Shown here in pieces: positions 29,648 through 38,900 of a stretch of DNA of 64,000 bases. Source of the DNA: WLMZ01 sp043753895. Its GTDB lineage: Bacteria > Actinomycetota > Acidimicrobiia > Acidimicrobiales > Ilumatobacteraceae. A program made the translations under genes and the position numbers. Under the pieces are notes generated by a model that did not search any database, had not been told where the DNA came from, and saw only the letters and a list, made by a program, of their open reading frames with translations. Location of the stretch: NCBI GenBank assembly GCA_043753895.1, contig JAYUWK010000037.1, positions 69,093-133,092 on the forward strand, given 5' to 3'. Position 1 is the first letter of the stretch. Each line of letters opens with the position of its first letter.

Positions 29648-30235
29648 TTACAGGTCGCCGCTGGGCGTGCGCGCGAAGAGCTCGCGCACCATCGGCTCGA
29701 AGTACTCGAGCGGACGGTGTTGGTACGCGGGATCGAAACAGTTCTGGTCCCACTCGGCGCAGAACCGAACTGTGGCGTCGTAGTACGGATTGTCGATGTA
29801 GACGTCGCGCTCGTTGGGTTGGCGGCCGTAGTGACTGAACCAGTAATACCCTTGGAACAGACCGTGATGATGCACGATCCACCAGTTCTGCTCGCTCACG
29901 TACGGCCGGATCAATGCCGCACCGACCTGGGAATGATTGGCCGTGCCGATCACATCGCCGATGTCGTGCAGCAGCGCGCAGACGATGGTCTCCATGTCTG
30001 CGCCATCGTTCTCGGCGCGGGTGGCCGACTGCAGCACATGATCGAGCCGCGAGATCTGATACGGCGACGGGCCCTCCATCTGGCGCAGCCAGTCCATGAC
30101 TCGACCGGCTTGCGTGTCGATCTGGTGCTGCTCGTGCTCGAACACCAACACGTAGTCCTCTTTCGTGCCGTGCTCCATTGCGGTGAACGACACCGTGCCC
30201 TGGGGCATGTTCGTTGTTTGCAGATCATTACTCAT
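29648..30235 (-). CDS. tmpB: HD-domain mixed-valent diiron oxygenase, TmpB/PhnZ-like
   Basis: 195 residues. The HD-type ligand set of PhnZ/TmpB can be matched: H66 (RLDHVLQS), H90 and D91 (LLHDIGD), H101 (NHSQVGA), H124 (VHHHGLF) and D163 (AEWDQN). TmpB cleaves the C-P bond of (R)-1-hydroxy-2-(trimethylamino)ethylphosphonate to glycine betaine and phosphate; PhnZ does the same for 2-amino-1-hydroxyethylphosphonate. It starts inside the end of the upstream Fe/2OG oxygenase gene (4-bp overlap 30232-30235), which gives the first step. The substrate choice is inferred from the partner's GBBH-like fold. Confidence 0.82.
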   Translation of the reverse strand: MSNDLQTTNMPQGTVSFTAMEHGTKEDYVLVFEHEQHQIDTQAGRVMDWLRQMEGPSPYQISRLDHVLQSATRAENDGADMETIVCALLHDIGDVIGTANHSQVGAALIRPYVSEQNWWIVHHHGLFQGYYWFSHYGRQPNERDVYIDNPYYDATVRFCAEWDQNCFDPAYQHRPLEYFEPMVRELFARTPSGDL

Positions 30236-31413
30236 TGGTTCACCATTGCGTTCGTTGCCTCTCCGGTCATGCGGGCCAGATTGCCCACGACATCATCCAC
30301 ATCGAAATACACATCCTGCAGATGTCGCGCACCTGCCGCATCGAATGCTGTGCGCGAATGCAGGATCCGGTAGCCGTTGACGAACAGCATGTCGCCTGCG
30401 TTCAACCGGAACGACACATGATTCGCCGGGTCGGTCACGATGTTGCCGAGCATGCGATACGCGCGGTACCACTCGGCAAGGTCGGGGTGATCGAACGGCA
30501 GCGGCTGGCGTAGCTGGTTCGAGAACCGCAAGTGCGTGAAACGACCCGATGGTGCGCGCACGACCATCGCGGCGCGGGTGAAGCCCTCGGCCGTTGTGGA
30601 GTACTGACGAAAGCCCACGGCCACACGACACAGCACATCGATTGCCGTCGGGTCGAGGCTCTTGAGCTGTTCGAGTACCGCCCATCCATCGACCACGACG
30701 CTCTCGCCACCGACCGCATCGTTCACCAACATCGCGAGCACCTGGCCACTGGGTGGATCCGTGTACTGCGCATTGTCGTTGTGAGGCGGGATGTACTCGT
30801 TGGTGAAGGCCACGTTGAATCCGGCGGGGTCCACCTTGACGTCGAAGATGAGGCCGAGTGACGAATCGTGCAGCGTGAGGTTCAGCGCCTGCACGAAGTC
30901 GATCACCGTGCCAGGAACGGTGGGGGCGCCGGTGACCACGATGGCACCGTCGCGCATGAATGCCTCGAACAACAGGCGGCGAGTCACCGAATCGTTGACC
31001 GCCTCGTCGTGATCGAAGCGATCGATCTCATAGTCGGCCGTCCACAGGTTGGCGGTGTAGGTGCCCCTGCGCGTGGCGCCATCGATGCGTTCCCACGCCG
31101 TTGGCCCGAAAACCGACTCGTGGCCGTCGGACCACGTGATGCTCAGGTTTCCGTCGGTGGTGGCGACTTGTGCGACCTCTGCAGCCGACGTCTGCTGCCA
31201 TGGCTGGTAGCGCCGCTCGTCGGTCTGAACGATGCGGCACGCGTCGCACGGGCAGTTGTCGCGCAACCAATCGGCGTTGAGCGTGACCGTGCGCTCGGCA
31301 AACTCAGCGAGCACACCATCGGGCCGCATCGTCGCGCAGAGCACGGGTCCCGAAGGCAGCCGGGAGCCAACGGGACCGATCTCGACCTGTGTGACTGCAT
31401 CGCCCATGTCCAC
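30232..31413 (-). CDS. tmpA: Fe(II)/2-oxoglutarate oxygenase of the gamma-butyrobetaine hydroxylase fold, TmpA-like
   Basis: 393 residues. The N-terminal DUF971-like zinc module has C54, C56, C59 (NCPCDAC) and H98 (SDGHES), as in gamma-butyrobetaine hydroxylase. The jelly-roll oxygenase domain shows facial-triad H211-x-D213 (PPHNDNAQY) and H352 (ILHSRTAF), and R354 as likely 2-oxoglutarate ligand. The family includes GBBH and TmpA, the enzyme that hydroxylates 2-(trimethylamino)ethylphosphonate. Being immediately followed by an HD oxygenase with 4-bp overlap argues for TmpA rather than carnitine synthesis. Both are in the cytoplasm. No phosphonate transporter is nearby, so uptake must come from elsewhere. 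Confidence 0.82.
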   Translation of the reverse strand: MDMGDAVTQVEIGPVGSRLPSGPVLCATMRPDGVLAEFAERTVTLNADWLRDNCPCDACRIVQTDERRYQPWQQTSAAEVAQVATTDGNLSITWSDGHESVFGPTAWERIDGATRRGTYTANLWTADYEIDRFDHDEAVNDSVTRRLLFEAFMRDGAIVVTGAPTVPGTVIDFVQALNLTLHDSSLGLIFDVKVDPAGFNVAFTNEYIPPHNDNAQYTDPPSGQVLAMLVNDAVGGESVVVDGWAVLEQLKSLDPTAIDVLCRVAVGFRQYSTTAEGFTRAAMVVRAPSGRFTHLRFSNQLRQPLPFDHPDLAEWYRAYRMLGNIVTDPANHVSFRLNAGDMLFVNGYRILHSRTAFDAAGARHLQDVYFDVDDVVGNLARMTGEATNAMVNQ

Positions 31414-31511
31414 CTACCTCGCGCAATTGATGACAACGCTCGACACTAGTCGCGCTGTCATCAACTGTGACGAGAGGATGGCTCAGGTCGATCGTCGGCC
31501 AGAGGGCACCA

Positions 31512-32480
31512 TCACCCTGCTTGGTGGCCGGCGTTCTTGCGCGTGGCGAGTCGGGTGATGACGACACCGGCGGTCACTGCCAGAACTGCCAGCAGCAGCG
31601 TTGGCCAAATGGGGCCACCGGTCCTGGGAAGGAGAACGTTCTCGGGCCCCGTGCCGGGGGCGGTTGTCGCCGTGCCCGAGCCGCCGCCGGACAGCTCGCA
31701 GGTAGGCTTGGTAAAGGTGTCATTGTCGAGGGTGACCCCACCGGTTTGGGCCAGCGCACGCCCATGGATGGTCACACTATTGGCCACCGATATCGACGTC
31801 TGGGCGAGGATGTTGCCTACGAACACCGAGCCGGTGCCCAGTGTTGCCGAGCTGCCGACCTGCCAGAACACATTGCATTCCTGAGCGCCGTTGATCAGGT
31901 GCACGGTGCTGCCCGAGCCGGTGATCAGCGTCGAGTCGGTCTGGAAGATAAAGACGGAATTGGGGTCGCCCGCGCCATCCAGAGTGAGGGTGCCGGTCAG
32001 ACCGAGCGCCGACTTGCTCGGTCCGGCGTAGACGCCAGCCTTGAGGTTGAGGGCACTGAGGTCGGCAGTCGTGGTGCCATCCACGGGCCGGCCTGCAGCG
32101 TCAACATAGGCCGCGGTCGAATCGGATTGGGCCTGTTGTGCGGCGGCGTTGGTCGTGTCAGTCACGCCCGGCGCAACCACGAGACCTGGGGGGAAGCCGG
32201 TGATCGACGAACCCGGAAAGACGCCGAGGCTCGCGTCGAGGGTGCTGCCGCCGGTATTGGTCACCGACTCACCGCCGAGCACTGAGTAATTGGCTGATGT
32301 CAGCAACGGCACGGTCGCGACGACGCCAGCGTGGGCGAACGATCCGAAGGTAAGCGGTACGGCTGCCATGGTGAATCCCACGAGGGCGATGCCACGAGCA
32401 CGGCGGCCGTGGCGTTGCACACGGATGCGGGAGGCACCCTGTTCGGGCGCCCCCTCAGGGCGGGTCATCGGAGCGTTCAT
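31512..32480 (-). CDS. DUF3494 ice-binding-like protein with LPXTG-type anchor
   Basis: 322 residues from ATG 32480, with a GGGA Shine-Dalgarno sequence 6 bp upstream. The signal peptide is GIALVGFTMAAVPLTFGSFA. The DUF3494 beta-helix domain contains YSVLGGESVTNTGGSTL, SITGFPPGLVV, ALNLKAGVYAGPS, SVFIFQTDSTLITGSGSTVH and NVFWQVGSSATLGTGSVFVG followed by N, matching ice-binding proteins. The end has LPRTGG, a transmembrane helix and RLATRKN, a sorting signal. Ice-binding domains adhere to or stop ice growth; in many bacteria they act as adhesins. The same domain occurs in non-polar bacteria, so cold living is not proven. Confidence 0.88.
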   Translation of the reverse strand: MNAPMTRPEGAPEQGASRIRVQRHGRRARGIALVGFTMAAVPLTFGSFAHAGVVATVPLLTSANYSVLGGESVTNTGGSTLDASLGVFPGSSITGFPPGLVVAPGVTDTTNAAAQQAQSDSTAAYVDAAGRPVDGTTTADLSALNLKAGVYAGPSKSALGLTGTLTLDGAGDPNSVFIFQTDSTLITGSGSTVHLINGAQECNVFWQVGSSATLGTGSVFVGNILAQTSISVANSVTIHGRALAQTGGVTLDNDTFTKPTCELSGGGSGTATTAPGTGPENVLLPRTGGPIWPTLLLAVLAVTAGVVITRLATRKNAGHQAG

Positions 32481-33166
32481 CAGTGATCCCTTCTCGAGGC
32501 CGTGGCCGTCACGTGGGCGGGGGGCACCCACGCAGGGGCTCATCGACAACAGGGATACCCACGCGACCGACGCGTCAAACGTCGGCCACACTGGATTCAC
32601 CGCAGCCGTGTACGGTGAGTGCCGGTTCGCTCGTTCGGCACATGATTCGAGCAGCTCTTCTACTTTCCGATGCAACTACACCGGGCGACGCTGCCGAGGA
32701 GACCGAACCCGTGATCACACAGAGCCCGGCACGCCGATGACCGCTGCAATCGAAGGGCCCTCGCCGCACCGCCAGCTGCCACCGGTCACCGCTGCGCTCC
32801 GCAACCCCGATCTGCGTCGAGCCCTCGCCGCCTACTTCGCCTCGGTCATCACCGAGTGGGCGCTGTGGTCGGGCCTCCTCGTGTACGCCTACGATAAGCG
32901 TGGCCGCACCACCTCTGGCCTGGTGAGCATCTGCCTGTTCGTACCCGGCGCGTTGATGGCCCCAATCACCGGGTCCGCTGCCGATGGGCCGCGCTCCAAC
33001 CGGGTGCTGGTCGGTGTCTACGTAGTTCAAGCGCTCGCGCTGTCGATCGCCGCAACCGCGGCATTTCTTGATGGGCCGTTGCTCGGTGTGATCCTCCCGG
33101 CCACGGTGGCCCTCACTGCGATCGTCATCCGGCCATGCTTCTCGGTCGTGCTGCCCGGGTTAGTCG

Positions 33167-34609
33167 CAATACCGTTCAGTTAGATCTGTGGATGGTGATT
33201 TGTGGTGGGCCGGTAGGTTGGGGCCAGTTGCGGTGTCTGGCTCGTTTGACGTGCCATTTTGGCATCTTGCGTTTGATGAGGTGCGGGTTGGTGCGGTGCC
33301 AGCGTGCGGGGTTGAGCCTTCGGCAGAGCAGCACGATGGCGTGCCGCCAGCCGTGGTCAGTGGTCTAAGGGGGAAAAATCGCGCGCCGCTGAGATGGAGC
33401 GTCGCGCGATGCGCAATGCGGCAACGAAGCTGACCCGATCAGGGTCCACACGGGCATGGTCGGCGGCTTCCCACATCAATGTGCGGATCGCGTAGTGGCA
33501 GCACAGATGCCCCCAGATCTCTTGCCGCACAAGCTCGGGTGACTTCGATCTGAGCACCGCACGCGGGCCGCGTTGATGCGATTTGAGTTCATCGAACGCA
33601 CCCTCGATTTCCCAGCGTTGGCTGTACGCGGCGGCGAGCTCGATCGCCGAAGCCTCGTTCGGGTCGAGGATTGTGGTGAACAGGCGGTACGTCTCGTCGT
33701 TGACCCGTCCGTCGTCGATCTGGTACTCGATCACCCGGATCATCAACGGTGCGGTGCGACGCCCGGCGTTACCTGAGGGTCGCAACTCAGCCAACCATGT
33801 GCCATCGATCAGAGTCTCAACATGGCGGGGTTTCATGTTCGGCATCGCCCGCCACAACAGATCCGCACCGGTCGCCACAGCCCGTGCCCACAAAGGGAAC
33901 CCGCAGAAACCCCTGTCAGCGAGCAACAACATTCCCGGCTCGAGCCGATCGATCAACTCGCGCGCCAGCGTGTTCTCCCCGGTCGTGCACGCCCCAACAA
34001 CCGCGTCGAACATGACGTGCGAGGCGCACTCTGCAAGCGCGACCAACCGGGCCTGCGGAAACGCTGCCTGTTCACCCTTGTTCACCCCAGGGCGACCGAA
34101 GAACACGGCATTCGCAACAGTGTCGGCAACATCGAGCGTGGTCCCATCGATGGCAACCAAACGCCGCCCAGCCACAAACGCCCCAACAGTGTCAGGTGTC
34201 GCTAACGGCCGCGTAACACGATCAAACAATGCCTTCACCGGCCCGGCACCAAGACGTTCACGGGCCTGGAAGATCGCCGACTTCGACGGCAACCTGACCG
34301 GCTCCACATCCGGCAGCGACCACGCCAGACCATCGGTCAACAAACCGAGCACATCCTCATACGAACCCTCTGAATGCAACGCCATCCCAATCGCGAAATA
34401 CGCCATCACCCGCGCCGGCAACGACCGATGCCGCTGCTCCGTTCGCTCACAACCGGCGATCACCTCATCCACCACATCCGGCGGAAACGTTCGAGTCAAC
34501 ACCCGCACCGACACCAAATCAGACAACCGACGATCCGAAACAGGCTTCAACCATCCAGCACGCGGCACTTCCACAAACTACACTGGGCACCACTAAATGA
34601 ACGGTATTG
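33167..34609. mobile_element. IS4-family insertion sequence, 1443 bp, complete ends
   Basis: Left end CAATACCGTTCAGTTAG (33167-33183) and right end complement CAATACCGTTCATTTAG (34593-34609) form imperfect 17-bp inverted repeats. A 10-bp target duplication GGGTTAGTCG flanks it (33157-33166 and 34610-34619). The transposase is encoded on the minus strand. TSD length and transposase type fit the IS4 family. The insertion is relatively young: both ends and TSD are intact. Confidence 0.93.
33357..34574 (-). pseudogene. IS4-family transposase, C-terminal frameshift
   Basis: 405 codons from GTG 34574. DDE residues are D in VAIDGTTLDV, D in LLLADRGFCGF and E in QRWEIEGAFDELKSHQ; the YREK-like pattern Y-(2)-R-(3)-E-(6)-K is present. 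The frame stops at TGA just after ARDFSPLDH, yet downstream in another frame 60 further codons read DHGWRHAIVLLCRRLNPARW, RKMPKWHVKRARHRNWPQ to a stop at 33176-33178 inside the left repeat. This is a typical IS4 C-terminus. A 7-bp near-duplication GACCACT/GACCACg at the break can explain the shift. The protein may be inactive or may need frameshifting. Confidence 0.85.
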
Positions 34610-35921
34610 GGGTTAGTCGCCTTCGCAGGCGAGTTGACGGCAGCGAACCTGCTGGCCGGGTACTGCGAGAGCAGCAGTGTGCTGACGGGGCCGTTGATCG
34701 CCAGTGCATTGATCGCTCTGCACGGGCCGCCGCTCGTGCTCGCGGTGACAGCGGGGCTGGCGCTGCTCAGCATGTTCGCGGCCCTTCCGCTCCTCCGCCT
34801 CGATGGGCATGCGAGCAAGGCGGCCCGGGCCGAACACTCAGGTGCGCGCACGCGAACCTTGATCGACGGGTTGCACAGTTTGAGCCAACGGAGTGGGGCG
34901 CTGGCGTTGTTGGCCGTGATCGGTGGGCAGTACCTCATGATCGGTGCGCTCGACCTCATTTTCGTGGTGCTCGCAACCGAGGAATTCGGGCTCAGCTCAT
35001 CGGGCCCCGGCGTGCTCGCTGCCTCGTTCGGGCTCGGTGCGCTGCTGGGTGGGTTGGCTTCGACCGTGCTCGGCGGGCGCAAGCGGCTGGCTCCATTGTT
35101 GCTTGCGTCGCTGGCCGCGATGGCCATTTCGCTCGCCGTGGTCACCACTGCGCGGGCGCTCGCTGTGGCCCTGTTGTTCTTCCCTGTCGCCGGTCTCGGC
35201 CGCGCAGTGCTCGACCTCACCGGGCGCATGTTGATGCAGCGCGTCGCTCCGCAGGAAGCCCTCGCCTCGATCTTCGCGACCATGGAGTCGTTGTCGCTCA
35301 CGGCCTGCGCGCTCGGCAGCATCATGACCCAGATCGCCATCGCCGTCGCTGGCGTGCGCTCGGCCGTGTTGGTCGTTTCCGTCGCACTCACGCTCCTGCT
35401 GGTCTTCACCGCCCGAAGGTTGCTGTTGGTCGATGCCTCCGCCGATGCACCCGTGGTCGCCATCCGTCTGTTGCGAAGGCTCCCCGTGTTTGCGCCGCTT
35501 CCGGGGCCGGCGCTCGAAGGCGTGGCACGTGCGGCTCAACCGGTGCGGCTGTCCGCGGGCGCACATGTCGTCCGTAAGGGCGAGCGGGGCGACAGCTACT
35601 TCGCCATCGTCAACGGTGAACTCGAGGTGACAAGCGACGGGCGCGTGCTGCGCACGATGGGCAGGGGCGAGGGTTCGGGGAGATCGCGCTGCTCTCCGAC
35701 GTTGCCCGCACCGCCACCGTCACGTGCATCACAGACGTCGATCTGCTCGAGATCGAGCGATCTGCGTTCCTTACCGCGATCACCGGACACGATGCCTCAC
35801 GGCAGGCCGCCTGGAACGTAGCCCGCAGCTGGACCGGCGATCCTAAAGCGACGTAGCTTTGGAGCGCCGGCAAATCCCTTCTGTGCTTATGCCGCCGTGA
35901 ATGGCTCTGATGTACCGTCGC

Positions 35922-38900
35922 TCAATCAGCACACGACGGCACATCAAAGTGTCCGGGAGTGCTCGGGAAGGCCGACCCCGAACCATGTGCATTGTTATCA
36001 GCCGGGTATACGAACGCGAGTTCGCGGAACGCAGATGTGCCAACAGTCACCGAATCGGACGATACCTGGCCAGCGCCGTCGCCGAATGACACCTGTAGCA
36101 GAAACTGCTGCATATCAGGGCTGTGCTGGCGAACGTCGTTGAAGCCACCGTACGCAGAGTTGCAATGCGTGTAAATGTTGTATGCGCCCACCCAGTCGAG
36201 TAGCCGGTCTCCAGGATTGGGTCCATTCTGCGCCACGTCTCCCTGCATGACATCTCGGTCCCAGCCGCCGTACATCCAGTCGGTACCCTGGTGGTGTTGG
36301 TGCGCCGCCAGGTCGAGGGCGTTGGTGGTGTCGGTCATCTCGAACCACGAACACGGATCGACGACCGAGTTCCCGATCTGATCCGGGAATTGGTTCGCCG
36401 TGCAGCCGGTGCCGGGCGTGTAGGCGCCACGAGGCCGCCAGTCCATGATGTCGGCTCCGACGTCGCCCTTCTTACCGAGCGATGTCGGCGAAGACCCACC
36501 GACGCCACCAAACATATGGTCGATGAAACGATCATTCGTACCTCGAGCCGTGGGATCGAACACGCCGCCCGGGTAGCAGTCGGGCGCCGAAGCAGGCGTG
36601 TCGATCGTCTGGTCGCAACCTTTGCCTCCCCACAGGACATCGGCACCGTCGTCGCCGAAGAGGTAGTCGCCGCCACTGTCGCCGTTGGCGATGTCGTCTC
36701 CGAAGCCAGCATGGATGTTGTCCTGACCGTTGCCTCCGCGAATGCGGTCGTTTCCGCCCTCGGTCAGTCCTGCGTGCGGCATCGGTGCAGAGAGCGACGT
36801 ACCGACGAACGTGTCACCGTCAATATCGTGGAGCAGATCGACCCGATGATCGAGTGTGCCCTGACGCAGTCCGGTGTAGGTCTCTTTCGGCGGGTTAGTG
36901 GTCGAATCAATGAACTGCTTGGCGATGTCGTTGGGGTTCATCAACTCGTCCACGACACCGCCGCGGTCGCCCAGAATGACGTCGTTGCCGTCGTTACCGA
37001 ACAGCACGTCGTCACCCAGTTCACCGTAGAGGTCGTCGTTGCCTATACCGCCACGAATGGTGTCGTATCCGTCTTGGCCCCACGATGTGTCGTCACCGCT
37101 GTCGCCGAACATGACATCGTTCCCGAATGAACCCGCCGGCTCACAAGTGCCTTGCGCAGTCGTACAGAACCGCGTCGTGTTGTTCGAGTTTGCAGCAGTG
37201 GCTACGGCTGGGTCGTGCATACGGATGACCGCAGCGTTCGCCGGAAGCACCGTATTGCTGTATCGCTGCACAAAGACGCGCTCGGTGGCGCTGCCGTCGG
37301 CACCAGTGACGTCACGCTTCAACGTACCGTTGTCGCCGAGTTGGAAGTCGCTCTCGCCGTCGCCTTCGAGTTGGTCATTGCCATCGCGGAAACCGACGAG
37401 GGAGCTACCACCCATCATGTCGTCCTGGCCGTCGGGAGCCTCACCCTCGAGATCGGTAAAGGCGCTGGCCGATCCCGGCCAGACGGTTGAGAGCGGAGTT
37501 GTCGGCGCTTCGCCGACCGTAGTGGGCACCTGGTCAAGACGTACGTCACCGCGAAGGATGTCGTCCCCACCGTTGCCTTCGATGTAGTCGTCGTTCGGTC
37601 CACCCGACATCTGGTCGTTGCCGTCCTGGCCGTACATCACATCGACACCGGACCCGCCCGACAACCGATCGGCACCGAACTGCGTCGCAGCTGGAGTCGT
37701 TCGTGGCGTGACACCATTCAGGTCATAGAGGCTGATGTTACGCGAGGTCATCCGCGTTCCCGCAACGGCGGTGCCGAGACGATCTGTCGTGCTCGTGCGT
37801 GCACCGACGCGGAGCACCAGCGCGTTGTCACCAGTGATCACGTCGTCGCCTGGTCCACCCCACACTGCGTCGGAACTGTCGGACTGGCCGATGGTCGCCG
37901 CGGCCGCACCCGATTGTATGGTTGAACTACCGCCGACGAGGTCGTCGTTTCCGGTGTCGCCTTCGATCGCGTCGCTGCCGTGGTCGCCTTCGACGTAGTC
38001 ATCACCGGCGTTGCCCTTGAGGCGATCGTTGCCGCCTTGGCCGAGGATGACATCGACACCGTCATCGCCATTGACGACGTCGGCGCCAGCGGCGCTCGTC
38101 GTCGCCCCCGAACCGGTGAGGTCGTACAGCACGATTGCTCTCTTCGGCGTCATGCCGGCACGATCGGTGAGCGGGCTCGGCGGCGTGCCGTCGCGCAACA
38201 CCTTGCCGTTGTCGCCGATGATGACATCGCTTGCCGCGTTGCCGTTGATGATGTCGCCGACATCGGGCTGTCCAACGCTGCCGGCCAGTGCCCCGGAGTA
38301 GACGGTCGAGCTGCCGCCGACGATGTCATCGTTGCCATCACCGCCCGAGATCGTGTCGACGCCGGGGCCACCTTCGGTGTAGTCGTCGTTGGCATCACCG
38401 GTGATCGTGTCGTCACCACCCTGGCCATAGATCACGTCTGTTCCATCGCCGCCGGCCAGAATGTCTCCGTCCGACGTGCCGACTGTGGGTGAGTAGCCAA
38501 GGTCGAGCAGTTGAATGGTGTGCCCGTTGACGAAGTCGCGACCCTTGACGGTGTCGGTCGACGATGTGGTTGGCACCGTTGTGACGATCGCGTTGTCGCC
38601 AGTAATCACGTCGGCTCCGTTGCCACCATTGATGGTGTCAACGCCATCGGGGTATCCGACTCCCAGCGCCTGCTGGAAACCTCCACCGATCAACTCGTCG
38701 TCGCCTGACTCTCCGAGTATGAAATCGCTACCGTTGTTGCCCTCGCAATGGTCGTTACCTGATCCGGCCAAGATGATGTCGTTGCCGAGACCGCCGTAGC
38801 ACGTGTCGTCGTCGGCACCCGCAAAGATGACATCGGCTCCACCCGCCGACGGAGACAAGCCTGAAACGTCGAGCGGGATCCATTTCCCGGAGACGAGGTC

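Larger units (their letters stand above)
32737..35856 (+). pseudogene. MFS transporter with C-terminal cyclic-nucleotide-binding domain, broken
   Basis: The reading frame from ATG 32737 (MTAAIEGPSPHRQLPPV) through five or so membrane helices is cut at 33166 by the IS4 element; removing the element and one target copy joins GLV to AFAGELTAANLLAGYC in frame. The rest has seven more helices and a CRP-like cNMP domain (LRRLPVFAPLPGPALEGVAR, VRKGERGDSYFAIVNGEL). A second lesion, a missing base near 35675-35680, moves the frame; the sense frame continues GEIALLSDVARTATVT, then LEIERSAFLTAI, to TAG 35854-35856. Intact relatives would be ~560 residues. Both lesions make it a pseudogene. Confidence 0.88.
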
